Assembly (NCBI RefSeq): GCF_050459865.1
Contig: NZ_JBCMNM010000096.1
Coordinates: 1 to 32,661, forward strand
Source: Rummeliibacillus pycnus_B
GTDB lineage: Bacteria > Bacillota > Bacilli > Bacillales_A > Planococcaceae
Reading direction: 5' to 3'
Length of the DNA stretch: 32,661 nucleotides
Part shown: positions 1 through 8,372 of the stretch, piece by piece
Position numbering within the stretch: position 1 is the first letter of the stretch
Layout of the letters: the number at the start of each line of letters is the position of its first letter
Translations under genes and position numbers: made by a program
Notes under the pieces: generated by a model
Databases searched by the model: none
Seen by the model: the letters and a program-made list of their open reading frames with translations, nothing else
Told to the model about the DNA's origin: nothing

Positions 1-65
1 AGTCCTCACTGTTTCACTCAGTAGATGATTAACTTCACTTGAATTCATTATCCCTATAAATAAAT

Positions 66-98
66 AAGGCCCTAATCTCTTTTAGAGGTTAGGGCCTT
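66..98 (-). terminator. Rho-independent terminator of the large glucosaminidase gene
   Basis: A 15-bp inverted repeat (AAGGCCCTAATCTCT at 66-80, partner at 84-98, one G:U) closes on a TTT loop just past the stop codon at 104. On the minus strand it runs into a T-rich stretch. It ends the minus-strand autolysin transcript. Confidence 0.85.
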
Positions 99-103
99 GA
101 ATG

Positions 104-2740
104 TTAAAATTTCGTAACGATGGTTGAGCTAATCCAGGCTTTTGTGGTTGTGCCTGGGATATAGATTTGGTACCACGTTGTGTTGTTTTCGTCTTTTGAT
201 GTTACGACTGCGCCTTTTGAATCTGTTACTAGTTTTAGATATTTGTCTTTGTTTAGTTTTGCGACAACGTTGGAATCTTTCGTTGTAGCTTTGTCACGAA
301 CGTTCGAACCGTCTCCAAGTGTGACTGCAAGATTTTGGATGTTTAAGTAATCGCTTCTTATCCATGCTTGGTCATTATTATTGAATTGGACACGGAACCA
401 ACGTCCTTTTAGGTTGCCGCTACTATCTTTGTAATCTTTGATATCCGCGTTATGACCTAAAATCGTAATCTGTTGCCCTAATGCTAATGTTCCAATTTGT
501 TTAGACATTGCATATGGCATTGAATAGACAGGTGCAAGTAATTTTGCAGTTGCTGTGATGCCTTGATCGAATGTGTAGTAGATATCAGGCTGCTTATTAT
601 CTGCTGGGATAATATGGTCATAGTTAGCTGATACTGGCGCTGGATCAAGTGTGCTTATTGGTTGAGCTGTATAGTATTTGCTATCGTATGGTTTCATTTC
701 TTCCATTAGTCTTGAAATGCTGCGACCCCAGTTTTGGTCTGTTGCGTATTTGGTATTCATGCCTGCGATACTGACACCATTATTATACACTCCGCCTTCT
801 TTTAGGTAGTTGTAATAAATGCGGTCTGCATAATATTCAAGTCCATCTTTTCCTGTTGGAAAGTATAGGGCGCATGTGAATGGTGCTGAGTCATATGCTT
901 GGTAACCAAAAAAGTTGTTTTTATATTGTGAAATGGATGAACTTCCCCAACCAGTTTCCCATATTGCGTGTGCAAGCATAAATTGAGCGTTAATGCCATA
1001 TTCTGCTTGAACTTCAAGGAAAGTGGGAATCATTTTGTATAGATTGTTTGTTGTGATCGTTGTTCCTTTTTTCTTAATGAGATAGTCTTTCATTTCTTTT
1101 TCCGTGATATTGGATGTTTTTCTTAAATTTTCTGCTAGATAGTTGTTTCCAGTTTGTTCTGGTGTAATCCAAACTGTTTTACCACCGATGCTACCTTGAT
1201 AATATGTTTTGCCATTAATAACTTCTGTTTTCGTTGCTGTGAAGGCTTTCGCTCGGTATTTCGCAAGTGAGCTGTAAACGACATTGTTTGTTGTGCCGTT
1301 TGAAATGTTATATGCATTACCAAAGCCTGTTAAGTAAAGTTTTAGGTTTGTTGCGGTAGATGATGTGATATCTGTTAAGGTGATTTGTTCTTTTTCTACC
1401 CAACCTACTGCTTTTGTTTTTGTACCGTCTGTTCGACTGATTTCGTAGTACGTTTTGCTATCTACTGTTGCTTGTTTGTATACATAAAAGTTTTCTTTTG
1501 TATAAGTCGTACCTGCATCGATTGTTTTGGTTAAGTCGGTTAGGTCTGAATAGATTTTGGTTGTGGTGCTTTTTAGTGTGCCGACTTTTGTAATCGCTGT
1601 TGTTTCTGGTTGTTGCGGTGTTTCTGGTTTTGATGGTTCTGTTGGTTCTTGATAATTTTTCACTTGCGTTGATGATACCCAGATGTTTGTGTTGTTGGTT
1701 GTTTTTCCTTGATACCAGATTTCATCACCTGCCTTGATTGCTTTGTTGATGATGAATTTTTGATCTCTTGTTAGTGATTTTTCTACAATGTCGTTTTTGC
1801 CACCCCATTGAATGCTGTACCCTGAACCTGTTCCATTTAAAGCTTTCGGAGTAGTTGGGACTGGGGCTGTAGATTGTGCCACCGATTTTACATCTGAACT
1901 TTTGATCCAGCCAATTTTAGCTGCAGCACTTGTTGGATGTGTGCTTAGTTGGAAATAGATATCTTTTCCGATTGTTGCTTGTTGTGTGATGTAATAGGTT
2001 TTGCCTAATTTCTTTTCTGTTGCTTGTACTGCATTTTTTAAGTTGTTGATATCCGGATAGATTTTAGCGATTTGTGTATTAATTTGGCCTAGTCTATTTA
2101 CTGTTTTGAGTACAGGTTTGACCGACGTTGTTGGCTTTTTCGTTGTTAGTTGGTCAGATTTTACCCAAACTGTTTGACCATTTAGTGTGCCACTATACCA
2201 TGTTTCGTCGCCTACTTTTTCAGTAGTTTTTACTTTGAATTGTTTTCCTTTATCCGTACTAAGGGATACGAAGAGGATGTTGCGCGCTCCGCCCCATGGT
2301 CTTGTGTAGCCTTTACCAGTTCCAATTATATATCTTGGCGTCGTGCTATTTTTGGTAATCGTATATGTTTTGGTTGTGAGATCTGTTGACTTTACCCAGC
2401 CAAGTGATGGTTGAGTTGTGCTTTTATAGTTGCTCACTTGGTAATAGGTTGTCTTGTTATAGATTGCCTTTTTATTTATGTAATACGTAAGCTGAAGTTT
2501 TTGGCTACCTGCTTTTGTTCCTTTTGTTGCGGTTGGAGATTTATAAATAATGGCTTTTTCAGATTTGAATTGACCGAGTTTACTAGTATTTGTTTGCTGT
2601 ACTTTTTTAGATGGCTGCGTGACAGTTGTTTTAGCGTCAGCTTTTAGCGGAGGTAATGACATGGTTACAGCAGATGCGAGCATAGCCGCTGAAATGGCTG
2701 CAGCAGTTAGTTTTGCAGACGTTTTTTGTTTTGAAGACAA
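104..2740 (-). CDS. Secreted endo-beta-N-acetylglucosaminidase (autolysin) with GW/SH3 modules
   Basis: 878 residues. It should cleave the GlcNAc-MurNAc glycan strand of peptidoglycan outside the cell. Residues 1-36 form a signal peptide (Lys-rich start, Ala-rich core, cut near ADA-KT). Residues about 52-530 hold six GW/SH3_8-like modules in three pairs (each ends in a GWVK, VWVK or WIT-type motif), the kind that hold autolysins to teichoic acids. Residues about 540-690 are the glucosaminidase domain (PF01832 type): AHAIWETGWGSS gives the likely catalytic Glu595, followed by the KNNFFGYQAYD motif. Two SH3-like modules close the C-terminus (about 728-800 and 805-878). The TTG start at 2740 is chosen because GGAAGGATCAAC precedes it directly. 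The protein at 17179-18756 has the same design with fewer modules. The family is known from B. subtilis LytD and staphylococcal Atl; the exact cellular role (division, turnover) cannot be read from sequence. Confidence 0.9.
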   Translation of the reverse strand: MSSKQKTSAKLTAAAISAAMLASAVTMSLPPLKADAKTTVTQPSKKVQQTNTSKLGQFKSEKAIIYKSPTATKGTKAGSQKLQLTYYINKKAIYNKTTYYQVSNYKSTTQPSLGWVKSTDLTTKTYTITKNSTTPRYIIGTGKGYTRPWGGARNILFVSLSTDKGKQFKVKTTEKVGDETWYSGTLNGQTVWVKSDQLTTKKPTTSVKPVLKTVNRLGQINTQIAKIYPDINNLKNAVQATEKKLGKTYYITQQATIGKDIYFQLSTHPTSAAAKIGWIKSSDVKSVAQSTAPVPTTPKALNGTGSGYSIQWGGKNDIVEKSLTRDQKFIINKAIKAGDEIWYQGKTTNNTNIWVSSTQVKNYQEPTEPSKPETPQQPETTAITKVGTLKSTTTKIYSDLTDLTKTIDAGTTYTKENFYVYKQATVDSKTYYEISRTDGTKTKAVGWVEKEQITLTDITSSTATNLKLYLTGFGNAYNISNGTTNNVVYSSLAKYRAKAFTATKTEVINGKTYYQGSIGGKTVWITPEQTGNNYLAENLRKTSNITEKEMKDYLIKKKGTTITTNNLYKMIPTFLEVQAEYGINAQFMLAHAIWETGWGSSSISQYKNNFFGYQAYDSAPFTCALYFPTGKDGLEYYADRIYYNYLKEGGVYNNGVSIAGMNTKYATDQNWGRSISRLMEEMKPYDSKYYTAQPISTLDPAPVSANYDHIIPADNKQPDIYYTFDQGITATAKLLAPVYSMPYAMSKQIGTLALGQQITILGHNADIKDYKDSSGNLKGRWFRVQFNNNDQAWIRSDYLNIQNLAVTLGDGSNVRDKATTKDSNVVAKLNKDKYLKLVTDSKGAVVTSKDENNTTWYQIYIPGTTTKAWISSTIVTKF

Positions 2741-2899
2741 GTTGATCCTTCCTTTCTATGAAAATGATGGATTTTTAATAACTATAGCATGATTTTAAGT
2801 GGTTTGTATAAGGGAAAAATGGAGTTTTCTTGAAATATTGATAGGATTGAGGGGGGGTTCTCGAGAGGTTGGAGGGGTTTTTTGCGATTTAAGGGGGGT

Positions 2900-3088
2900 T
2901 ATTTGGTAGGTTGGTGGAGTTATTCGTGAGTTAGAGGGGTGTATTCGCCAGGTTGGTGGAGTTATTCGCTAATTCGAGAGGTTTATTCGCTAGTTTGATG
3001 GATTTATTCGCTAATTCAATGGGTTTATTCGCTAGTTTGATGGGTTTATTCGCTACTTATTGAATTTTATTCGCTCTTACAACAATTT
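2900..3088 (+). repeat. Family A 21-bp repeat array, locus 1
   Basis: Nine units with TATTC (or TATTT) starting at 2900, 2921, 2942, 2963, 2984, 3005, 3026, 3047 and 3068: an exact 21-bp step each time. The core is TTATTCGCT; the other ~12 bp vary (TAGTTTGATGGG-like fillers are common here). A lone degenerate unit lies near 3211. The array sits between the glucosaminidase promoter side and the end of resA; I see no gene in 2741-3360. Confidence 0.9.
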
Positions 3089-3138
3089 AAGTTCTTTCAA
3101 AACTCTTTTAATGAGGATCTTGGAATGCTCTGATTAGG

Positions 3139-3179
3139 CGCGGTTACGGATGTTGGATGATTTGTGGTTCTTTGCCGCG
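3139..3179. repeat. CGCGG...CCGCG dyad following A-array 1 (copy 1)
   Basis: CGCGG at 3139-3143 and CCGCG at 3175-3179, starts 36 bp apart. It follows the array tail (TCGCTCTTACAACAATTTAA) and a GCTCTGATTAGG segment also seen at the 6.6 and 6.8 kb copies. Confidence 0.7.
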
Positions 3180-3282
3180 GGCGAGGGGGTTGAGTCTTTG
3201 GTTTTCTCGGGGATCGCTCTTGCAACAATTTAGGCTTTCTCAAACTCTTTTTTATTGAGGATCTTGAGTTGCTCTTATTGAG

Positions 3283-3322
3283 CGCGGCTACAGTTTTTGA
3301 GAGATTACGGGTTTCTGCCGCG
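3283..3322. repeat. CGCGG...CCGCG dyad following A-array 1 (copy 2)
   Basis: A second copy of the array tail (TCGCTCTTGCAACAATTTAG near 3214) leads to CGCGG at 3283-3287 and CCGCG at 3318-3322, starts 35 bp apart. The whole 3068-3330 stretch is thus two diverged copies of one composite unit. Confidence 0.7.
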
Positions 3323-3362
3323 GATAATGATTTTTAGCAATAAAGGTTTTTATCCATTTAAA

Positions 3363-3396
3363 AACCAGGAATGCTGTGTATATAACATTCCTGGTT
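3363..3396 (-). terminator. Terminator of the bdbD-bdbC-resA transcript
   Basis: AACCAGGAATG at 3363-3373 pairs perfectly with CATTCCTGGTT at 3386-3396, seven bases beyond the resA stop codon. The U-tract on the minus strand is short. Confidence 0.8.
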
Positions 3397-3402
3397 CGTA
3401 AA

Positions 3403-3939
3403 CTACATTTTCTTTGGCATGATTTGTTCCATGTTTGCTTTGATATCGGATTCGCTCATTTGTCCGGTGATGATTTTCTCTATTTTTCCTTCTGGATTAA
3501 TGAGTAGAGTTGTTGGTAATGGATCGATATTATATGTTCTCATAACTGATTTGGTCTGATCGATTAGGACCGGAAATGTCAATTCTTTTCGGTCAATATA
3601 TTTTTGTACAGAGAGTTCAGGCTCTGCGACGTTGATGGCTAGTACTTGAACACTTTTGTCTTTGTAAGTCTGATATTGCTTGTCAATCAAAGGGAATTCT
3701 TTTTCGCATGGCTTGCACCAGGTTCCCCAGAAATTGAGGAAGACACCTTGGCCTTTGTATTCAGACAATTGATGTTTGTTTCCATTCATATCGACGAGCG
3801 CAAAGTCAGGTGCTTGGTCCCCTACTTGTAACAGCTGGGCTTTGTCCTTTGTTGCTGTGTTGTAGATCGTAAAAATAATTGCCCCGACTAACACTGTTAG
3901 AATACTTAAGCGTATATAATATCGCGTTTTCTTTTTCAT
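3403..3939 (-). CDS. resA: Thiol-disulfide oxidoreductase ResA (TlpA/AhpC-TSA family)
   Basis: 178 residues, close to the size of B. subtilis ResA. An N-terminal membrane anchor (about residues 10-28) puts a thioredoxin-like domain outside the membrane. The active site is WGTWCKPCEKEFP with Cys75 and Cys78; DPLPTTLLINPEG carries the cis-proline. Known ResA reduces the haem-binding cysteines of apocytochrome c. Here the gene is the last of three in a disulfide operon rather than next to resBC, so a general reducing role opposite to the BdbDC oxidase is equally possible. The start ATG has GGAAGGGAAGAGG upstream. Confidence 0.85.
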   Translation of the reverse strand: MKKKTRYYIRLSILTVLVGAIIFTIYNTATKDKAQLLQVGDQAPDFALVDMNGNKHQLSEYKGQGVFLNFWGTWCKPCEKEFPLIDKQYQTYKDKSVQVLAINVAEPELSVQKYIDRKELTFPVLIDQTKSVMRTYNIDPLPTTLLINPEGKIEKIITGQMSESDIKANMEQIMPKKM

Positions 3940-3969
3940 AGCCTCTTCCCTTCCTTGCTGATTCGAAAA

Positions 3970-4374
3970 TTATTTACGTTTCCAAAGGACTATCAAAGAA
4001 ATAGTAATAATCGTAAAAGCAATCAGTGATAGAAACGGAATCGTAATGAAACCGAGCCAATTGATGTATTGTCCAGAGCAAGGTACACCGCTTGAACATG
4101 TAGCAAATTCATGCATGGACGGGATTTTTTGTAGTGCATAGTGATAAGCAGCCGTAATCATTCCAATCACTGAAATTGGTAGAACATATTTATAAATATT
4201 TCGGTCGTTATGATAAAAAGCAATCCCGAGGAAAATGACCAAAGGATACATCATAATTCGTTGATACCAGCAAAGGGTGCATGGTATAAAACCCATATAT
4301 TCACTAAAAAACAGACTTCCCCCCATTGCAATGATCGATGTAATCCATGCTAATAGTAGAGGTTTATTTATCAT
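3970..4374 (-). CDS. bdbC: Disulfide oxidoreductase BdbC (DsbB family)
   Basis: About 134 residues with four predicted membrane helices. It should pass electrons from BdbD to quinone. Redox pairs are visible: CTLC (Cys32, Cys35) in the motif PCTLCWYQRIMMYPL, and a second pair in ATCSSGVPCSG. The frame opens at 4386, but the ATG at 4374 is preferred because GATGAGG lies seven bases before it. That start overlaps the end of bdbD by 11 bases, which suggests translational coupling. Length and motifs match Bacillus BdbC. Confidence 0.88.
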   Translation of the reverse strand: MINKPLLLAWITSIIAMGGSLFFSEYMGFIPCTLCWYQRIMMYPLVIFLGIAFYHNDRNIYKYVLPISVIGMITAAYHYALQKIPSMHEFATCSSGVPCSGQYINWLGFITIPFLSLIAFTIITISLIVLWKRK

Positions 4375-5008
4375 TTGCAGCCTCATCTACCATTTTCGCG
4401 AAATCGTTCATTGTTTGACCTTTGAATTCTTTACCTCCAATAAAGATTGCAGGTGTAGCTTGAACTTTTAATTTGTTTGCTGTTTTCATATCTTTGTCAA
4501 AAGCAGCATTTGCTTTATTTTCTTCGAATGCTTTCGCTACTTTTTCGGTATCATCTTTGCTTGCTACTTTCGATAATACGGTTTTCAAAAATTCTTCTGT
4601 CATGATATTTTCTTTGCCATCTTTTGTTGTTTGATTTTCAAATAATAGCTCGTGGAATTTCCAGAATGGTTCATTTCCAAGCTCTTTATAAACGGTTTCT
4701 GCAAATAGTGCGGCTGTTTTTGAATCAGGAGCAATAAATGCGTAGTTCATAAAGTAAAGCTTAGCCTTGCCTGTTTGGATGAATTGTTGATCGATATAAG
4801 GTAAAACATTTTTGTTGAATTCACCGCAATGTGGACATTTATAGTCACCGAATTCAATAATTTCGACTGGTGCGGATTCTTGTCCAATAAATGGTTGATC
4901 CTTATAGTCAATCGTTGCTGACGACTTCCCACTTTTTCCATTTAACACAATCAGTGCAATCACACATACGGCAATAATGCCGATAATCCAGAATATTTTC
5001 TTAGACAT
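4364..5008 (-). CDS. bdbD: Thiol-disulfide oxidoreductase BdbD (DsbA-like)
   Basis: 214 residues. A membrane anchor at about residues 5-22 is followed by a DsbA-like fold with the active site CPHC (Cys58, Cys61) in EFGDYKCPHCGEF and a cis-Pro segment VQATPAIFIGG. It should oxidise exported proteins to form disulfides, with BdbC as re-oxidising partner. It is the first gene of bdbD-bdbC-resA. AAGGAG lies before the ATG. Upstream are its own promoter and a BlaI-type operator (see 5027-5046), so it is probably transcribed apart from the protease gene whose stop codon is only 50 bp away. Confidence 0.9.
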   Translation of the reverse strand: MSKKIFWIIGIIAVCVIALIVLNGKSGKSSATIDYKDQPFIGQESAPVEIIEFGDYKCPHCGEFNKNVLPYIDQQFIQTGKAKLYFMNYAFIAPDSKTAALFAETVYKELGNEPFWKFHELLFENQTTKDGKENIMTEEFLKTVLSKVASKDDTEKVAKAFEENKANAAFDKDMKTANKLKVQATPAIFIGGKEFKGQTMNDFAKMVDEAANDK

Positions 5009-5026
5009 AAAATTTCTCCTTTTAGA

Positions 5027-5046
5027 ACTACATTGTGTAGTGTAAT
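5027..5046. promoter_or_regulatory. Candidate BlaI-family operator over the bdbD promoter
   Basis: ACTACATTGTGTAGTGTAAT contains TACA-N8-TGTA and matches 16 of 20 positions of the reverse complement of the site before the blaI-like gene (6344-6363). On the minus strand a -10 box TACACT (5039-5044) shares its TACA with the operator. TTGCGT (5061-5066) is a candidate -35 at 16-bp spacing. Known BlaI/MecI sites are TACA/TGTA dyads, usually with a shorter spacer, so the assignment is inferred. Confidence 0.6.
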
Positions 5047-5058
5047 GAGGTAAAAAAT

Positions 5059-5907
5059 TTACGCAAGCGCGTAAATAAAAAAGATACAGATTAAGCTAAA
5101 GATCATAAATGATCTACAAGCTATTTCTACTGGAATCTTTATTTGACTATCTTTTAAAGGATTTAGCATATATTCGATTCTATAATTTACAGATGTATCT
5201 GCAAAAGATGCATAGATAAATGGCATCGAATCTAGCTTTCCTGCTTTCAACATTTTCAAAAGTGCACTACCTATATGCATAGATGTTGCTTGTTTTTCAA
5301 TCGCCAAGTTATCGGCTAATACTTCTTGAATGATTCGATATTTTTGGTTAAACCATTTTAAAATGGGAATGTACGACATGGATGATGCACAAAGCGATAG
5401 TAAAAATATCTTAAGTGGATCATTATTCTTTTTGTGATACATCTCATGATAAATAACGGCATCCAATTCATCATCATTTAACAGATTCATCAGTCCTGTT
5501 GAGATGATGATTTTAGGGGAAATGAATCCCATTGTAATCGCAAGCGGCACAGGATAAGAAATGACCATAATGGATTCTTTTTTGAATCTGTATTGTGCAT
5601 TTAAATCCATTGTGAGCTTACTCTCTCTATATTGTTGAAACTTTCTTTTCATATTCATCGTGTGAAACAATTGAGATCCCAATTTCCACAACGAGAATAA
5701 TAATGTATAGACGACAAGAGCATCGAGGGCATATTCAAGTGATGACATGCCGATTGCTTTTAACGCACTATGACATACATCAACAAGATTAAATTTCATA
5801 TCCCATCCGGCAAAAAACGCAATAGCGTATAAAGCCATTTGGATAAAAATAGTTCCAGAAATGAAAAGTGACACGATTAACATAGACGTTGATTGACGTT
5901 TTTCCAT
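5059..5907 (-). CDS. Short M56 (BlaR1/MecR1-like) membrane metalloprotease
   Basis: 282 residues. Helices near residues 8-35, 60-80, 165-185 and 262-282 surround a zinc-protease core: HEMYH at 154-158 and a downstream EVLAD (Glu195) fit the M56 HExxH...E arrangement. It lacks the C-terminal penicillin-binding sensor domain of true BlaR1 (about 600 residues in the family), so it must sense something else or act constitutively. It starts three bases after the repressor gene ends and surely forms an operon with it. In the known pair, the protease inactivates BlaI. Here the likely output is the disulfide operon downstream. Confidence 0.85.
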   Translation of the reverse strand: MEKRQSTSMLIVSLFISGTIFIQMALYAIAFFAGWDMKFNLVDVCHSALKAIGMSSLEYALDALVVYTLLFSLWKLGSQLFHTMNMKRKFQQYRESKLTMDLNAQYRFKKESIMVISYPVPLAITMGFISPKIIISTGLMNLLNDDELDAVIYHEMYHKKNNDPLKIFLLSLCASSMSYIPILKWFNQKYRIIQEVLADNLAIEKQATSMHIGSALLKMLKAGKLDSMPFIYASFADTSVNYRIEYMLNPLKDSQIKIPVEIACRSFMIFSLICIFFIYALA

Positions 5908-5910
5908 ATG

Positions 5911-6324
5911 CTATCGATCCTTTTTCAATTCTTTAATCTTCATCTCAAGCTTTGCGACTAACTCATCATCTACATCTTCAAGTGCATCAAGCATATGACT
6001 TACAACCACATTGCCGAATTCATCCATCAGTTCATTTGTCATTTCTTTCGACTGCGTATCCAAAAACTCATGTCTGGATTGAACAGGCTTGTACATAGAG
6101 GATCTTCCTTCTGTTCTCTTTTGAAGAATTCCCTTTTCGACTAACCGATTCATCACCGTCATAACCGTGTTAAAGTTCATCGCTTTCTCTTTTTCAAGAT
6201 TGTGTTGAACATCTTTGATGGTCATTTCATCATTGTTCCATAAAATGTCCATGATTTTGGCTTCAAGCGGTCCAAAAAAGCGATTCAATCCACTTTCATG
6301 TATCTTAAATTTACGAATTCTCAT
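5911..6324 (-). CDS. BlaI/MecI-family transcriptional repressor
   Basis: 137 residues. The N-terminal winged helix (about 13-85) has the family hallmarks LEAKIMDILW, MNFNTVMTVMNRLVEKGIL and the wing segment RTEGRSSMYKP. The C-terminal part is the helical dimer region. It should bind a TACA/TGTA dyad as a dimer and be relieved when the partner M56 protease acts. It is first in the two-gene operon; the promoter and operator are described at 6344-6384. Confidence 0.9.
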   Translation of the reverse strand: MRIRKFKIHESGLNRFFGPLEAKIMDILWNNDEMTIKDVQHNLEKEKAMNFNTVMTVMNRLVEKGILQKRTEGRSSMYKPVQSRHEFLDTQSKEMTNELMDEFGNVVVSHMLDALEDVDDELVAKLEMKIKELKKDR

Positions 6325-6343
6325 GACTAGGCCACCTCACATC

Positions 6344-6384
6344 GTTACATTACCCATTGTAGTGTGAGATGGATGGAACGTCAA
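6344..6384 (-). promoter_or_regulatory. Promoter and operator of the blaI-like gene
   Basis: On the minus strand TTGACG (6379-6384), a 17-bp spacer and TACAAT (6356-6361) make a near-consensus sigma-A promoter. The -10 box lies inside a 20-bp site (6344-6363) containing TACA-N8-TGTA that is shared with the bdbD promoter. A wider dyad, CTCACA/TGTGAG (6336-6341 and 6363-6368), surrounds it. The layout predicts autoregulation. Confidence 0.7.
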
Positions 6385-6631
6385 TTATTTATTCTTTGAA
6401 ATCGAGATAATTGGTGATGAGGTTGGAATGAATGGAGATGGGTTTTATTGGCTAGATTTGCTGGTTTATTCGCTAGATTGGTAAGTTTATTCGCTCTTTG
6501 GAACGAGTTATTCGCTAGTTTGCCTGTTTTATTCGCTAGTTTAGCTAATTTATTCGCTACTTTCGGAATTTTATTCGCTCTTGCAACAATTTATATCCTA
6601 AGTATTCCCTTTTTAGATTACTCTGATTGGA

Positions 6632-6672
6632 CGCGGATTTGATTCATGTATTTACTATAGGTTCTAGCCGCG
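6632..6672. repeat. CGCGG...CCGCG dyad in A-locus 2 (copy 1)
   Basis: CGCGG at 6632-6636 and CCGCG at 6668-6672, starts 36 bp apart, inside the 125-bp spacer. Confidence 0.7.
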
Positions 6673-6861
6673 AACAAAATGGGTTCCGTCCTTTGGGATT
6701 CGCTTTTTGAGAAGGTTTATTCGCTCCTTCGATTGGTTAATTCGCTCCTCTGGCTGTTTTATTCGCTAGTTCAGCTAATTTATTCGCTACTTTCGGAATT
6801 TTATTCGCTCTTGCAGCAATTTACGTCCTCTTTATTCCCTTTTTAGATTGCTCTGATTGGA

Positions 6862-6902
6862 CGCGGATTTGATTTATACATTCACTACAGGTTCTTGCCG
6901 CG
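6862..6902. repeat. CGCGG...CCGCG dyad in A-locus 2 (copy 2)
   Basis: CGCGG at 6862-6866 and CCGCG at 6898-6902, starts 36 bp apart, in the second 125-bp spacer. The loop sequence differs from copy 1 while the arms and spacing are kept. Confidence 0.7.
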
Positions 6903-7097
6903 GACAAATTGAGTTGAGTCATTTGGTATTCGCTTTTGGAGAAGGTTTATTCGCTACTTTGGTTACTTTATTCGCTCCTCTTGGCGGTTTATTCGCTAGT
7001 TCAGCTAATTTATTTGCTACTTTCGGAATTTTATTCGCTCTTGTAGCAATTTACGTCCTCTTAGATACATGGGATTCACACATTTCACAAAAAAATA

Positions 7098-7130
7098 GTA
7101 GCACAAATCATGGATTTTGATTTGCACTAC
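7098..7130 (-). terminator. Terminator of the ytbE-ytbD transcript
   Basis: GTAGCACAAATCA (7098-7110) pairs with TGATTTGCACTAC (7118-7130) with a two-base internal mismatch. On the minus strand it is followed by TATTTTTTTGTG. It lies 45 bp past the transporter stop codon. Confidence 0.75.
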
Positions 7131-7174
7131 CATCGTTAGTCTATCTGTATACTTGTGATTCGAGCATGATTTGC

Positions 7175-8362
7175 TTACAGTTTGACATTCGTTTTATTCC
7201 AACGCTGTAATTGTATAATCAACAAGATTGCTATGAAAACCATGCCTGCTCCGCCGAGTGGAGTATAAAGTAGCCCTACTCTACTAGTGATTTGTCCCCC
7301 CACTGATGCACCGAGTGTGATGCCGATATTAAATGCTGAAATGTTTAAAGCTGACGCCAATAGAATGTCGGATGGCGCTTTTTCTTCAGCGAGCTGAACG
7401 ATATATAATTGAAGACCGGGAACATTCATAAATGCAAAGATGCCCATCATAAGCACTCCAAGTGTGCCCAGATAAAAATGTTGAACAGTAAAGAATAAAA
7501 AGAGCAATGCCCCTAATAGTCCAATGAACATTTTGAGTAGCGCTGAAAGAGGATTTCTATTGGTCAGTTTACCACCGACAGTGTTCCCGATCGCTACCAT
7601 GATGCCATAAACAATTAGCAGTACTACTACGCCGTTAGCTGAATAGCCAACATATTTTTCTAATAGTGGACTAAGGTAGGTATATGCAGCAAAGGTACCT
7701 CCATAACCGAAGGCGGTAGCTAATAGGGCAAACATTAGCTCTTTACTCCGTAAAATTCGTAAAATGCCTTTACTAGTTATGCGACCAGGGCTAGGCAGTT
7801 CTTTCGGAATGAGCCAAGCATCTGCTATTAAGCCAATAACACCGACTACGACGATGAACCAAAACGAAAAATGCCAGCCCATTTGTTGACCGATAAAGGT
7901 TCCAAGTGGTACACCTGTTACTGTTGCTACAGTTAATCCTGTAAACATGATGGCGATGGCACTCGCTCGTTTTGAGGGAGCAACAACATCAGCTGCTATT
8001 ACGGTAGATACGGACATAAATATGCCATGTGCTAAGGCTGAAATAATGCGCCCAGCTAATAGCATTGGAAAATTGATGGCTACTGCTGCCAAAATATTTC
8101 CTATAATAAAGGTGAGCATTATACCAATCATTAGCTTTTTACGATTGATTTGACCTGTTAAAATGGTTAATATTGGTGCTCCCACAGTGACACCTAGTGC
8201 ATATATTGAAACGGTTAAGCCAGCTTGTGCTAAGCTAACATTAAACGTTTCAACAATCATCGGTAAAAGACCAACGCTAATAAATTCTGTCGAACCGATA
8301 GCAAATGCACTGATGGCTAAAGCCAATAGCGTTAAAGACGGTGAGACATTGTTTTGTTTCAT
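7175..8362 (-). CDS. ytbD: MFS drug/sugar efflux transporter, YtbD-like
   Basis: 395 residues with about 12 hydrophobic segments. The AraJ/DHA1-type features visible are the N-terminal FAIGSTEFISVGLLP signature and GRIISALAHGIFMSVS in helix 4. It probably exports small toxic compounds by proton antiport. It lies ten bases downstream of the aldo/keto reductase gene, and the pair is divergent from an HxlR regulator, the same arrangement as ytbD-ytbE and ytcD in B. subtilis. The substrate is unknown. Confidence 0.8.
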   Translation of the reverse strand: MKQNNVSPSLTLLALAISAFAIGSTEFISVGLLPMIVETFNVSLAQAGLTVSIYALGVTVGAPILTILTGQINRKKLMIGIMLTFIIGNILAAVAINFPMLLAGRIISALAHGIFMSVSTVIAADVVAPSKRASAIAIMFTGLTVATVTGVPLGTFIGQQMGWHFSFWFIVVVGVIGLIADAWLIPKELPSPGRITSKGILRILRSKELMFALLATAFGYGGTFAAYTYLSPLLEKYVGYSANGVVVLLIVYGIMVAIGNTVGGKLTNRNPLSALLKMFIGLLGALLFLFFTVQHFYLGTLGVLMMGIFAFMNVPGLQLYIVQLAEEKAPSDILLASALNISAFNIGITLGASVGGQITSRVGLLYTPLGGAGMVFIAILLIIQLQRWNKTNVKL

Positions 8363-8372
8363 AATTGCTCCC

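Larger units (their letters stand above)
6446..7052 (+). repeat. Family A repeat arrays, locus 2 (three sub-arrays)
   Basis: Sub-arrays have units at 6446-6572 (seven), 6697-6802 (six) and 6927-7032 (six), each stepping exactly 21 bp. The distance from the last unit of one to the first unit of the next is 125 bp both times. The end of each sub-array is near-identical: CTACTTTCGGAATTTTATTC, then GCTCTTGCA(A/G)CAATTTA. The spacers hold CTGATTGGACGCGG and a CCGCG partner. No gene is supported in 6370-7090; the open frames here follow from the 21-bp (7-codon) period. Confidence 0.92.

Noticed and set aside
6448..7120. Open frames (64 and 87 residues) over A locus 2
   Set aside because: Products of the repeat period. 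The translated heptads are not conserved between arrays beyond the DNA core.
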